The position numbers and the translations under genes are program-made. A DNA stretch of 64,000 bases from Oscillibacter valericigenes (lineage in GTDB: Bacteria > Bacillota > Clostridia > Oscillospirales > Oscillospiraceae), in the NCBI RefSeq assembly GCF_021531435.1, contig NZ_JAFBIS010000006.1, positions 61,147-125,146 on the forward strand. The letters run 5' to 3'. The notes beneath the pieces were generated by a model. The model did not search any database and was not told the origin of the DNA. It saw only the letters and a list, made by a program, of their open reading frames with translations. Within the stretch, counting starts at the first letter, position 1; each line of letters begins with the position of its first letter. Positions 1-7,606 of the stretch are shown here, piece after piece.

Positions 1-1
1 C

Positions 2-343
2 CTACTGGATATAGATTACCTGCTCCTTGATTCAGCCTATCAGCGGGACGCAGCGCTGGTGAAACGGTTTGACGACGCGGATACCCGCTATGGCTGGCGG
101 TTCGAGGGTGCGGCTCCGGCAGGCTTCTCTCCGCTGGACGTCACGGTATTTGACGGCTATGACACCATCCCATCCTCGGAGCTGGGCGTCAATTCCCTTG
201 GGAAAAGGCAGGTCTGGCGTTCCTCCGCCGAGCCGGACGTGCTGCTGGTGGGGGACTCTTGGTACACCCACACGTCTCAGGAAAGCGGTCAAACACGGCA
301 CGACGGCTTTCAGGTATATATCCGCTTTGATTTTCAAAATTGA
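2..343 (+). CDS. C-terminal part of an unknown protein
   Basis: An open frame enters from the left edge and stops with TGA at 341-343, leaving about 113 residues. I do not recognise the family. The visible part is soluble and rich in aromatic and acidic residues, with no membrane segment, and contains the stretch LLVGDSWYTHTS and a C-terminal YIRFDF. The stop sits seven bases before a strong hairpin terminator shared with clpC, and the codon use matches the surrounding high-GC genes. Nothing about function can be said from this fragment. Confidence 0.6.
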   Translation, partial: LLDIDYLLLDSAYQRDAALVKRFDDADTRYGWRFEGAAPAGFSPLDVTVFDGYDTIPSSELGVNSLGKRQVWRSSAEPDVLLVGDSWYTHTSQESGQTRHDGFQVYIRFDFQN

Positions 344-349
344 CACAAA

Positions 350-384
350 CAGTCCCCTGCCGCAGCGCGGCAGGGGACTGTTTC
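350..384. terminator. bidirectional terminator between the left-edge gene and clpC
   Basis: A near-perfect hairpin with 13-bp arms (AGTCCCCTGCCGC and its complement) and a three-base loop is followed by TTTCTT on the plus strand. It lies between two convergent stop codons and can end both transcripts. Confidence 0.85.
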
Positions 385-2841
385 TTATTTCGTGACGCAG
401 AGCTTGTCATCCTCCACGGTGAGGCGGGCGGTGTCGCCCTCCTTGAGGGTGCCGTCCAGCATCTTTTCCGCCACGGCGTCCTCCACCTTGCTCTGGATGG
501 CCCGGCGCAGGGGACGGGCGCCGTATTTGGGGTCGAAGCCCTCCTTGGCAAGCTCGGCCACGGCCTCATCGCTGGCGTCCAGGTGGATGCCCATGGTCTC
601 CATCCGGGCGGAGACGGTCCGCAGCATCCGGCGGGCCACCTCGCGGATATCATCCTCGCTCAGGGCGCGGAACACGATGATGTCGTCGATGCGGTTCAGG
701 AACTCGGGGCGGAAGGTCTGGCGCAGCTCGCCCATGACGGTCTCCTTCGCCCGCTCGAAGGCCTTTTCCGCGTCGGGATCATGGTGCTCCTCGGCGGAGA
801 AGCCCAGCTTCGCCCCGGCGGCGGTCAGCGCCTTGGCGCCGATGTTGCTGGTCATGACGATGACCGTGTTCTTAAAGTCCACGGTGCGGCCCTGGGAATC
901 GGTAATGCGGCCGTCGTCCAGAATCTGCAGCAGGATGTTCCACACATCCTCGTGGGCCTTTTCGATCTCGTCGAACAGCACCACGGAGTAGGGCTTGCGG
1001 CGGACCTTCTCAGTGAGCTGGCCACCCTCCTCATGGCCCACATAGCCGGGAGGAGAACCGATGAGGCGGGACACCGTGTGCCGCTCCATGTACTCGGACA
1101 TGTCGATGCGGATCATGGCGTTCTCGTCGCCGAACATGGCCTCGGCCAGGGACTTGCACAGCTCGGTCTTGCCTACGCCGGTGGGTCCCAGGAAGAGGAA
1201 GGAGCCGATGGGCCGCTTGGGGTCTTTCAATCCCACACGGCCACGGCGGATGGCACGGGCCACAGCCTTGACAGCCTCGTCCTGGCCCACGACCCGCTCA
1301 TGGAGGGTATCCTCCATGTGCAGCAGGCGCTGGCCCTCGTCCTCGGTAAGCCGGGTGACGGGGATGCCGGTCCAGCCGGACACCACGGCGGCGATGTCCT
1401 CCGCGGTGACGGGCCGGTGCTGGGTATTGTTTTTGCGGCGCTTGTCCCGCTCCATCTCCACCTGGTCCTGATAGTTCTTCTCAATGTCACGGAGCTGGGC
1501 TGCGGTCTCGTAATCCTGCCGCTGGATGGCGGCTTCCTTATCCTTGGCCAGCGCCGCGATCTTCTCCTCCAGGCTCTTCAGCTCGGGAGAAATTTCCTCC
1601 GTCTCCATGCGGACACGGGACGCGGCCTCGTCCATCAGGTCGATGGCCTTGTCGGGCAGGAAGCGGTCGTTGATATACCGGGCGGACAGGGACACGGCGG
1701 CCTCCAGGGCCTCGTCGGTAATGGTCAGCTTGTGGTGCTGCTCATATTTCTCCCGCAGGCCCTTCAAAATCTCCAGAGAGGCCTCCTGTGTCGGCTCGCC
1801 CACCGTCACCGGCTGGAACCGGCGCTCCAGGGCGGCGTCCTTTTCGATATACTTGCGGTACTCGTTCAGAGTGGTGGCGCCGATGACCCGAATTTCGCCC
1901 CGGCCCAGGGCGGGCTTGATGATGTTGGCGGCGTCCACGGCGCCCTCGGCGGAGCCGGCACCCACGATGGTGTGCAGCTCGTCGATGAACAGAATGACGT
2001 CGCCGGACTTCTTGACCTCCTCCAGGGCCTTCTTGATGCGCTCCTCGAACTCGCCCCGGTACTTGGTGCCCGCCACCATGCCGGAGAGGTCCAGGGACAA
2101 AATCTTCTTGTCCAGCAGGTCGTCGGGCACGTCGCCCATGACGATCTTCCGGGCCAGGCCCTCGGCGATGGCGGTCTTGCCCACGCCGGGCTCACCGATG
2201 AGGCAGGGGTTGTTCTTGCTCCGGCGGGACAAAATCTGGATGACCCGCTGAATTTCAGCGTCCCGCCCAATCACAGGGTCCAGCTTGCCCGCCCGGGCGT
2301 CGGCGGTGAGGTCCCGGGTGAACTCCTTCAGGGTCTTGTTCTTCCCGCTGTCCTCCTTGGCGGCGGCAGCGGCGGCCTTGGCTTGACTGGCCTGGCCCCG
2401 GGGCGTCTCGTTCAGCTTCTGCATAAGGGCGGTGTACAGGTGCTTGGCGTCCACACCGGCGGTGCGCAGGATGCGGACGGCCATGTTGTTGCCCTCCCGC
2501 AGGATGCCCGCCAGCAGATGCTCAGTGCCGATATAGTTGTAGCCGCCCCGGACGGAATCCTCCATGGCGATCTCCACCACCCGCTTTGCACGGGGGGTGA
2601 GGCCCTGGGCGGGGTTGCTGCCGGGCAGCCCCGCTCCCACGCTCTTCTTGATGATCTCCACGATCATGTCGTCGGTCAGGCCAGCCTCGGTGAGGACCTC
2701 ATGGGCCGTGCCCTCTTCCTCCCGGATCAGGCCCAGCAGCAGGTGCTCGGTGCCAACGTATCCGTGGCCCAGCTCCCCCGCCGCCTCCTGGGAAAGCCGC
2801 AGGGCTTCCTCTGCCCTGGGCGTGAATTTATTTTCATTCAT
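385..2841 (-). CDS. clpC: ATP-dependent Clp protease ATP-binding subunit ClpC
   Basis: This is an 818-residue Hsp100 unfoldase that feeds substrates to the ClpP peptidase in the cytoplasm. It has the full ClpC plan: an N-terminal double Clp_N domain (about 1-145), a first AAA module with Walker A GEPGVGKT near residue 215 and Walker B LFIDELHT, a middle region with a UVR-like helical segment near 430-465, and a second AAA module with GPTGVGKT near 550. Length matches the family (810-820). It is the last gene of the ctsR-mcsA-clpC operon, 36 bases after mcsA, with a GGAAGG ribosome site before the ATG. CtsR operators at the operon start imply heat and protein-stress control. McsB, usually encoded between mcsA and clpC, is absent here. 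Confidence 0.97.
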   Translation of the reverse strand: MNENKFTPRAEEALRLSQEAAGELGHGYVGTEHLLLGLIREEEGTAHEVLTEAGLTDDMIVEIIKKSVGAGLPGSNPAQGLTPRAKRVVEIAMEDSVRGGYNYIGTEHLLAGILREGNNMAVRILRTAGVDAKHLYTALMQKLNETPRGQASQAKAAAAAAKEDSGKNKTLKEFTRDLTADARAGKLDPVIGRDAEIQRVIQILSRRSKNNPCLIGEPGVGKTAIAEGLARKIVMGDVPDDLLDKKILSLDLSGMVAGTKYRGEFEERIKKALEEVKKSGDVILFIDELHTIVGAGSAEGAVDAANIIKPALGRGEIRVIGATTLNEYRKYIEKDAALERRFQPVTVGEPTQEASLEILKGLREKYEQHHKLTITDEALEAAVSLSARYINDRFLPDKAIDLMDEAASRVRMETEEISPELKSLEEKIAALAKDKEAAIQRQDYETAAQLRDIEKNYQDQVEMERDKRRKNNTQHRPVTAEDIAAVVSGWTGIPVTRLTEDEGQRLLHMEDTLHERVVGQDEAVKAVARAIRRGRVGLKDPKRPIGSFLFLGPTGVGKTELCKSLAEAMFGDENAMIRIDMSEYMERHTVSRLIGSPPGYVGHEEGGQLTEKVRRKPYSVVLFDEIEKAHEDVWNILLQILDDGRITDSQGRTVDFKNTVIVMTSNIGAKALTAAGAKLGFSAEEHHDPDAEKAFERAKETVMGELRQTFRPEFLNRIDDIIVFRALSEDDIREVARRMLRTVSARMETMGIHLDASDEAVAELAKEGFDPKYGARPLRRAIQSKVEDAVAEKMLDGTLKEGDTARLTVEDDKLCVTK

Positions 2842-2877
2842 AGTTGTTTACCTTCCTTTCGTTGAGGAAAGTCCTGT

Positions 2878-3372
2878 TTACTTGCTTTCCTTTTTGTGGT
2901 CGGCCTCCAGCTGGTGGATCTGGTCCCGCAGCTCGGCGGCCCGCTCAAAGTTCTCCTGGTGAACAGCCTTCTTCATCTCCATTTTCAGGGCGTTCATCTG
3001 GCGCATGTAGGCGAAGCGGCTCTGCTCCTCCTGGTTCACCAGGTCGTCGGCCTTCTGCTGCTCCTGCTCCACGGGAGACGCGCACAGGGCGGGCATCTCG
3101 CTGAAGAAGTCGTCAAAGGGGTCCTCCAGCATCCAGTTCCGCCGGCCCATCAGGGTAGGCACGGGAGAGAAGAAATCGTCAAAGAAACTGTTTCCGAAGA
3201 GGCTGTTCCCGAAGAAGTTCTGCATCATCCGCTGACTGTGGGCGGCGATCTTCTGGGTGTAGCCCAGCTTCTCGGCGCACTCGGAGCAAAGGTGCTTCTC
3301 GGTGACCTGGCCGTTGATGTTGCTTTGATAAACAAAGGTAACTTCATTCTTACCGCAATTCTCGCATTTCAT
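2878..3372 (-). CDS. mcsA: McsA-like zinc and UVR protein
   Basis: A 164-residue protein with an N-terminal pair of CxxC motifs (C3/C6 and C29/C32) that should bind zinc, and a C-terminal UVR motif (ENFERAAELRDQ) like that of McsA, UvrB and ClpC. In Bacillus, McsA activates the arginine kinase McsB and modulates CtsR and ClpC. The ATG at 3372 is chosen because GGAGG lies nine bases upstream; a GTG nine bases earlier directly abuts that ribosome site. It lies between ctsR and clpC in one operon. With no mcsB beside it, its partner here is uncertain; it may act directly on ClpC or CtsR. Confidence 0.9.
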   Translation of the reverse strand: MKCENCGKNEVTFVYQSNINGQVTEKHLCSECAEKLGYTQKIAAHSQRMMQNFFGNSLFGNSFFDDFFSPVPTLMGRRNWMLEDPFDDFFSEMPALCASPVEQEQQKADDLVNQEEQSRFAYMRQMNALKMEMKKAVHQENFERAAELRDQIHQLEADHKKESK

Positions 3373-3433
3373 AAATAACACCCTCCAATATATAGAAAAA
3401 ATTTTTGTGAACTGGTTTTGTGCGGTCCCGGTC

Positions 3434-3886
3434 TTACACCTGCAAGATCAGAACCTGCTTCATAATATCCGCCCGCACGCTGTCCCGGTTCTCCCGGGGC
3501 ACGGCCCCCAGGGCCTTGTCGCCCACGGCGGCCAGCAGCGCCCGGCCGACGTCCTCGCTCAGCGCCCCGGAGTGCACCAGGTTGCTGAGGATGGCCCGTG
3601 CCGACGGCAGGTCCACCCGGTCGCCCAGGGAATTGATGACATGCATCAAAAGCGTCTGCCGGTCCACCTGGACCCGTGTGATGCGGATATATCCATTTCC
3701 GCCCCGGCGGCTCTCCACGATGTAGCCCCGCTCCGGGGAAAAGCGGGTACTCATCACGTAGTTGATCTGGCTGGGTACGCAGTTGAAGCGCTGGGCCAGG
3801 TCGTTGCGCTGGACCTCCAGCACACCGTTCTCCGCCTCATCCAGGCTCTCCTGAAGGAAGCTGGCGATCAAATCCGAAATACCCAC
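3434..3886 (-). CDS. ctsR: CtsR, repressor of class III stress genes
   Basis: A 150-residue winged helix-turn-helix repressor that binds tandem GGTCAAA heptads in front of clp genes and is inactivated by heat. The N-terminal DNA-binding domain (about 1-75) contains the family's characteristic NYVMSTRF and the GGNGYIRI wing; the C-terminal half is the dimer and heat-sensing domain. Length is typical (about 150-155). It is first in the operon with mcsA (53 bases on) and clpC. Two operators flank the promoter upstream, so it should repress its own operon. The conserved glycine-rich wing that melts on heating in Bacillus CtsR is visible. Confidence 0.96.
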   Translation of the reverse strand: MGISDLIASFLQESLDEAENGVLEVQRNDLAQRFNCVPSQINYVMSTRFSPERGYIVESRRGGNGYIRITRVQVDRQTLLMHVINSLGDRVDLPSARAILSNLVHSGALSEDVGRALLAAVGDKALGAVPRENRDSVRADIMKQVLILQV

Positions 3887-3929
3887 TTGGTGACCATCCC
3901 TTTCTGACGAACGTCATTGTCTATTTGAC

Positions 3930-3946
3930 TTTGACTTTCTTTAACC
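3930..3946 (-). promoter_or_regulatory. CtsR operator, downstream of the -10
   Basis: On the minus strand this reads GGTTAAAGAAAGTCAAA, one mismatch from the CtsR consensus of two GGTCAAA heptads spaced by three bases. A further GTCAAA half-site (3924-3929 on the plus strand as TTTGAC) directly follows, so three half-sites may be present. The position downstream of the -10 would block promoter clearance. Confidence 0.8.
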
Positions 3947-3961
3947 TTTTGTTCTGACGCT

Positions 3962-3989
3962 AGTATAACACTCCGCCGCAAAATGTCAA
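3962..3989 (-). promoter_or_regulatory. sigma-A-type promoter of ctsR-mcsA-clpC
   Basis: Minus-strand -35 TTGACA (3984-3989) and -10 TATACT (3962-3967) with a 16-base spacer, bracketed by CtsR operators on both sides. Confidence 0.8.
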
Positions 3990-3997
3990 TAGGTATT

Positions 3998-4014
3998 TTT
4001 GACTTTCTTTGACC
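3998..4014 (-). promoter_or_regulatory. CtsR operator, upstream of the -35
   Basis: On the minus strand this reads GGTCAAAGAAAGTCAAA, matching the CtsR consensus RGTCAAANANRGTCAAA exactly. It ends eight bases upstream of the -35 hexamer of the ctsR promoter. Confidence 0.88.
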
Positions 4015-4078
4015 ATTTTTGAAAACAAATTGTGAACGGCGTTTTTCTCATCTCCGCTAATTTTTTAACGGGATATGC

Positions 4079-4106
4079 TTGCTTTTTCAAAATTGTATGG
4101 TAAAAT
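4079..4106 (+). promoter_or_regulatory. promoter of the ferredoxin gene
   Basis: -35 TTGCTT (4079-4084) and -10 TAAAAT (4101-4106) separated by 16 bases, about 30 bases before a GGAGGT ribosome site. Confidence 0.6.
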
Positions 4107-4137
4107 GAGAATCACAAATCTTATGGAGGTGCTTCCC

Positions 4138-4311
4138 ATGGCTTACAAAATCACTTCTGCCTGCGTGAGCTGTGGCTCCTGCGCGGACGTTTGCCCCGCC
4201 GGTGCTATCAGCCAGGGTGATGACCAGTACGTCATCGACGCTGCCGCTTGCCTGGACTGCGGTTCCTGCAGCGACACCTGCCCCAACGGCGCCATCGTCC
4301 CCGAGGAATAA
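4138..4311 (+). CDS. 2[4Fe-4S] ferredoxin
   Basis: A 57-residue clostridial-type ferredoxin, a cytoplasmic low-potential electron carrier for enzymes such as pyruvate:ferredoxin oxidoreductase and hydrogenases. Eight cysteines fall in two CxxCxxCxxxCP motifs (C9, C12, C15, C19 and C38, C41, C44, C48), giving two cubane clusters. The ATG at 4138 is preferred over an upstream in-frame ATG because GGAGGT sits seven bases before it and the family starts with M-A-Y-K-I. It is monocistronic: its own promoter lies upstream and a terminator directly downstream. GC is slightly lower than its neighbours, probably reflecting its cysteine and aspartate content. Confidence 0.96.
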   Translation: MAYKITSACVSCGSCADVCPAGAISQGDDQYVIDAAACLDCGSCSDTCPNGAIVPEE

Positions 4312-4332
4312 TCTAAAAGGGATACATAAAAG

Positions 4333-4362
4333 TCCCGCAGGCCTGCGCCTGCGGGATTTTTT
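4333..4362 (+). terminator. terminator after ferredoxin
   Basis: Perfect 10-bp stem (TCCCGCAGGC and complement), four-base loop, then six T residues. Confidence 0.9.
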
Positions 4363-4453
4363 GTGTTCAGGCCCGGGGCGCCGCATCCCTCCATCTTGCG
4401 CTCCCGGCGCCTTTCCGGTATAATCATATCATCTTTTTTCCGGGAGGCGGCTT

Positions 4454-5188
4454 ATGGAACACTGGGAAGCGCTCTGCCATGGCGGTTACCGCTTCGTCTA
4501 TGACGACGCCCTCTTCCGCCCCGGCACGGACACGTTCCTGCTCTCCTCCCTGCCCCGGCTGAAGCCCGGCCTCCGGGCCGTTGACCTGGGCTGCGGCACG
4601 GGCCTGCTGGGTCTGCTTTTGCTGCAGAGGCAGCCGGACATTGCCGTCACCAGCATTGACATTCAGCCCGCCGCCATCCGCCTGGCGGAAAGGGCGGCGG
4701 CGGAAAACGGGCTGGCGGACCGCCTTATTTTCCAAACCGCCGACCTGCGGGACGCAAAAAGCCTGTTTCCCACCGGCGGGTTTGACCTTGCGGTCTGCAA
4801 CCCGCCCTATTACCCGCCCGCCAGCGGCGCCCTGTCCGGCGACGGTGCCCGGCGCACCGCCCGCAGTGAAGTGGCCTGCACCCTGGAGGACGTTTGCCGC
4901 GCCGCGTCGTATCTGCTCCGCTGGGGCGGCAGCTTCTGTCTGGTCCACAAACCGGAACGGCTGACAGATCTACTCTGCGCCCTGCGGGAAAGCGGCCTGG
5001 AACCGAAGCGGCTGCGGTTCGTCTGCAAGACCGCGGGCAGCGCCCCCTCCCTGGTGCTGGCGGAGGCCCGTCGGGGTGGCAGGCCGGGCCTTACCATCGA
5101 ACCGTCTCTGATTTTACAGACAGCGGACGGCGCTCCCACCGCCGAGGTGGACGCCATCTATTTCAGACAACAGGAGGACACGCCATGA
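4454..5188 (+). CDS. TrmN6-like tRNA1(Val) adenine-N6 methyltransferase
   Basis: A 244-residue class I SAM-dependent methyltransferase. Motif I is DLGCGTG near residue 44 and the catalytic NPPYY, typical of N6-adenine methyltransferases acting on RNA or DNA, lies near residue 116. Family members (E. coli YfiC/TrmN6, Bacillus YabB) methylate A37 of tRNA1(Val). The N-terminal pattern with R-F-x-Y-x-x-D is also typical. The start has GGGAGGCGGCTT just upstream. The gene overlaps rsmI by four bases (ATGA), reproducing the Bacillus yabB-rsmI neighbourhood, so both probably act in RNA modification. Family assignment is firm; the exact target base is inferred. Confidence 0.88.
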   Translation: MEHWEALCHGGYRFVYDDALFRPGTDTFLLSSLPRLKPGLRAVDLGCGTGLLGLLLLQRQPDIAVTSIDIQPAAIRLAERAAAENGLADRLIFQTADLRDAKSLFPTGGFDLAVCNPPYYPPASGALSGDGARRTARSEVACTLEDVCRAASYLLRWGGSFCLVHKPERLTDLLCALRESGLEPKRLRFVCKTAGSAPSLVLAEARRGGRPGLTIEPSLILQTADGAPTAEVDAIYFRQQEDTP

Positions 5189-6015
5189 GCGGCACGCTCT
5201 ATCTGGTCGCCACCCCCATCGGCAACCTGGGGGACTTCTCCCCCCGGGCCGTGGAGACGCTGGAGGCCGTGGACTTTATTGCGGCGGAGGACACCCGTGT
5301 GTCCGTGAAGCTGCTGAACCACTTTAATATCAAAAAGCCCCTGGTCAGCTACCATGAGCACAACCACGTCACCGCCGGGCAGTCGATCCTTGCCCGCCTG
5401 CTGGCAGGGGAGTCCTGCGCCCTGGTGACGGACGCCGGGACCCCCGCCATCTCCGACCCCGGCGAGGACCTGGTGCGGCTGTGCGCCGAAAACGGCGTGG
5501 AGGTATTGTCCATCCCCGGCTGCTGCGCGGCGGTAAACGCCCTGGCGGTCAGCGGGCTGCCCACCGGGCGGTTCACCTTCGAGGGCTTCCTGACGGTCAA
5601 CAAGAAAAGCCGCCGGGAACGGCTGGACAGCCTGAAAGTCGAGGAGCGCACCATGATCTTCCATGAGGCCCCCCACAAGCTGCGGACGACGCTGGAGGAC
5701 CTGTGCGCCGCCTTCGGCCCGGAGCGGCGGGTGGCGCTGTGCCGGGAGCTGACAAAGCTCCATGAGGAGACCGTCCGCACCACCCTGGGCGAAGCTGTGA
5801 CGTATTACGCCGGGAACACCCCCAAGGGGGAATACGTGCTGGTAGTGGCCGGTGCGGAGCCGGCGGAGGCCCCGGCTGTCACCCTGGAGGACGCCGTGGC
5901 CCAGGTGCTGGCCTTAAAGGAACAGGGCATGCGCCTGAAGGACGCCGCCAAAGAGGTAGCAGAGCACACCGGGCTCTCCAAAAACGATCTCTACGCCGCC
6001 GCGCTGGAGCAATGA
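5185..6015 (+). CDS. rsmI: RsmI, 16S rRNA cytidine-1402 2'-O-methyltransferase
   Basis: A 276-residue tetrapyrrole-methylase-fold enzyme that adds the 2'-O-methyl group to C1402 of 16S rRNA, tuning the ribosomal P site. Hallmarks are the N-terminal LVATPIGNLGD, the AEDTRVS motif, the SYHEHN segment, DAGTPAISDPG and the PSRRERL-like KKSRRERL. Length matches the family (275-290). The ATG at 5185 overlaps the preceding stop (ATGA) and has AGGAGG eight bases upstream. The C-terminal 45 residues form the extra helical domain seen in RsmI. A strong hairpin follows the stop. Confidence 0.96.
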   Translation: MSGTLYLVATPIGNLGDFSPRAVETLEAVDFIAAEDTRVSVKLLNHFNIKKPLVSYHEHNHVTAGQSILARLLAGESCALVTDAGTPAISDPGEDLVRLCAENGVEVLSIPGCCAAVNALAVSGLPTGRFTFEGFLTVNKKSRRERLDSLKVEERTMIFHEAPHKLRTTLEDLCAAFGPERRVALCRELTKLHEETVRTTLGEAVTYYAGNTPKGEYVLVVAGAEPAEAPAVTLEDAVAQVLALKEQGMRLKDAAKEVAEHTGLSKNDLYAAALEQ

Positions 6016-6021
6016 CATCAA

Positions 6022-6066
6022 AAAAACACGCCTCTGTGGTACCTGACCACAGAGGCGTTACGTTTT
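6022..6066. terminator. bidirectional terminator between rsmI and abrB
   Basis: Hairpin ACGCCTCTGTGGT with its complement around a short loop, preceded by seven A residues and followed by ACGTTTTATT. It separates convergent genes. Confidence 0.85.
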
Positions 6067-6098
6067 ATTCTGCCTTATCTATTTGAGCGTGGCAGCAC

Positions 6099-6341
6099 TC
6101 ACAGGCTTTTGAGCTCCTTCAGACACTTGGGACATACGTTCTTCCCCTTGAACACCGTAATGTCCTTGGTGGCATCGCAGAAAATGCAGCTGGGCTTGTA
6201 TTTTTTCAGAATGACGGACGAGCCCTCAACATAGATTTCCAGTGCATCCTTTTCCGCAATATCCAGCGTGCGGCGCATCTCAATGGGAAGCACGATACGC
6301 CCAAGCTCATCGACTTTCCTCACAATACCGGTAGATTTCAC
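6099..6341 (-). CDS. abrB: AbrB-family transition-state regulator with a C-terminal zinc motif
   Basis: An 80-residue DNA-binding protein. Residues 1-50 form the SpoVT-AbrB swapped-hairpin domain (GIVRKVDELGRIVLP). The C-terminus carries two CxxC pairs (C52/C55 and C70/C73), a probable small zinc ribbon that Bacillus AbrB lacks but many clostridial homologues have. AbrB proteins repress stationary-phase and sporulation-related genes during growth and are themselves repressed by Spo0A in Bacillus; Spo0A is encoded at 18927. A good ribosome site (AAAGGGG) and a promoter lie upstream. It is monocistronic. Confidence 0.9.
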   Translation of the reverse strand: MKSTGIVRKVDELGRIVLPIEMRRTLDIAEKDALEIYVEGSSVILKKYKPSCIFCDATKDITVFKGKNVCPKCLKELKSL

Positions 6342-6380
6342 AGCGATTCCCCTTTCCTGTATTTCCCTCTGGCTTTTCTA

Positions 6381-6410
6381 AACATACCACATTCCGTCAG
6401 AATATGTCAA
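6381..6410 (-). promoter_or_regulatory. promoter of abrB
   Basis: Minus-strand -35 TTGACA (6405-6410) and -10 TATGTT (6381-6386), 18-base spacer, about 40 bases from the abrB start. Confidence 0.6.
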
Positions 6411-6466
6411 TTCAAATCCTAAAATTTAAGATTTCGTTCATAAATGTCGAAAAAGGAGGTTTTTCT

Positions 6467-7051
6467 ATGGCTATGGCCTGGGTTTGGACAGGAATGGTGG
6501 TGCTTTCCCTGGTGTTCGGCCTGCTCACCGGGAGCCTGGACGCCGTGGCAAACGCCGCCCTGGAAGGGGCCCGCTCCGCCATTGACCTGAGCATCTCCAT
6601 GGCGGGCGTCCTGTGCCTCTGGAGCGGCGTGATGGAGGTCATGAGCGCCTGCGGCCTGTCCGCCTCCCTGTCCCGGACCTTCCGCCCTCTGCTGCGGCGG
6701 CTGCTGCCGAACGCCTGCCGGGACGAGGAGACCCTGGCGGCCATTTCCGCCAACGTCTCCGCCAATCTGCTGGGCCTCGGCAACGCGGCCACGCCCCTGG
6801 GCATCCGGGCCGCCCAGCGGATGTCCCGGGGCTGCGGCGGCACCGCCAGCGACGAGCTGTGCCTGCTGGTGGTGCTGAACACCGCCTCCATCCAGCTCAT
6901 CCCCGCCACCATTGCCTCCGTCCGTGCCGCCGCCGGGTGCCGGACGCCCTTCGACATCCTGCCCGCCGTGTGGCTGGCATCGGTGCTGTCGGTGGCGGCG
7001 GGGCTGACCGCCGCCCGGCTGCTGTCCCGGGCGGGGAGGAGCCGGCCATGA
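6467..7051 (+). CDS. spmA: spore maturation protein SpmA
   Basis: A 194-residue polytopic membrane protein. SpmA and SpmB together are needed for full dehydration of the spore core in Bacillus; they resemble nucleoside-transporter gate domains. Family motifs visible are SISMAGVLCLWSGVMEV and the conserved SANLLGLGNAATPLG followed by LLVVLNTASIQLIPATI. The ATG at 6467 has AAAGGAGGT seven bases upstream; longer frames lack a ribosome site. It overlaps spmB by ATGA, so the two are translationally coupled. Confidence 0.95.
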   Translation: MAMAWVWTGMVVLSLVFGLLTGSLDAVANAALEGARSAIDLSISMAGVLCLWSGVMEVMSACGLSASLSRTFRPLLRRLLPNACRDEETLAAISANVSANLLGLGNAATPLGIRAAQRMSRGCGGTASDELCLLVVLNTASIQLIPATIASVRAAAGCRTPFDILPAVWLASVLSVAAGLTAARLLSRAGRSRP

Positions 7052-7569
7052 GCCTCAGCTCCCTGGTCATTCCCGTCCTGCTGGCGGGTGTGGCATCATT
7101 CGGCCTGGGCAAGCGGGTGGATGTATACGGCGCCCTGACCCACGGCGCGGAAGCGGGTCTGACGGTGCTGCTGCGGGTCATTCCCGCTCTGGTGGGGCTG
7201 CTGACAGCGGTGAGCATGTTCCGGGCCTCCGGAGCCATGGAGTGGCTCTCCGGCCTGTTCGCCCCGCTGCTGGAGCGCATCGGCATCCCGCCGGAGACCG
7301 CGCCGCTGATGCTGGTGCGCCCGGTATCCGGCAACGGCGCCCTGGCGGTGGCCAGCGACCTGATGTACACCTACGGCCCGGACAGCTATGTGGGCCGGGT
7401 GGCGGCGGTGATGCTGGGCAGCACGGAGACCACCTTTTACACCATTGCCGTCTATTTCGGCTCCGCCGGCATCCACAAGACCCGCCACACCATCCCCGCA
7501 GCCCTGGCCGCGGACCTGACGGGCTTTATTGCCTCCGCCCTGGCGGTGCGCATTTTTTTCGGAACATAA
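7048..7569 (+). CDS. spmB: spore maturation protein SpmB
   Basis: A 173-residue membrane protein, partner of SpmA in spore core dehydration. The family pattern is clear: a central gate region with RVIPALVGLLTAVSMFRASGA, then RPVSGNGALAV and the GSTETTFYTIAVYFG signature before a last membrane helix. The start at 7048 overlaps the spmA stop and follows GGGGAGGAG. The pair is followed by a shared terminator. Expression would be expected in the mother cell during sporulation, but I could not confidently read a sporulation sigma-factor promoter. Confidence 0.95.
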   Translation: MSLSSLVIPVLLAGVASFGLGKRVDVYGALTHGAEAGLTVLLRVIPALVGLLTAVSMFRASGAMEWLSGLFAPLLERIGIPPETAPLMLVRPVSGNGALAVASDLMYTYGPDSYVGRVAAVMLGSTETTFYTIAVYFGSAGIHKTRHTIPAALAADLTGFIASALAVRIFFGT

Positions 7570-7604
7570 AAATCGGGTGGGGATGCTCCCCACCCGATTT
7601 TGTC
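7570..7604. terminator. bidirectional terminator after spmB and the GerMN lipoprotein gene
   Basis: ATCGGGTGGGGA and its complement with a three-base loop, A-rich before and TTTTGT after; sits between two convergent stops. Confidence 0.9.
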
Positions 7605-7606
7605 TC

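Noticed and set aside
340..2865. 841-codon open frame on the plus strand opposite clpC
   Set aside because: It is the mirror of the clpC reading frame, produced by high GC at third positions; it shows no family pattern and clpC is certain.
6445..6451. TGTCGAA resembling a 0A-box upstream of spmA
   Set aside because: A seven-base match is expected several times by chance in 64 kb, and there is no supporting promoter spacing.
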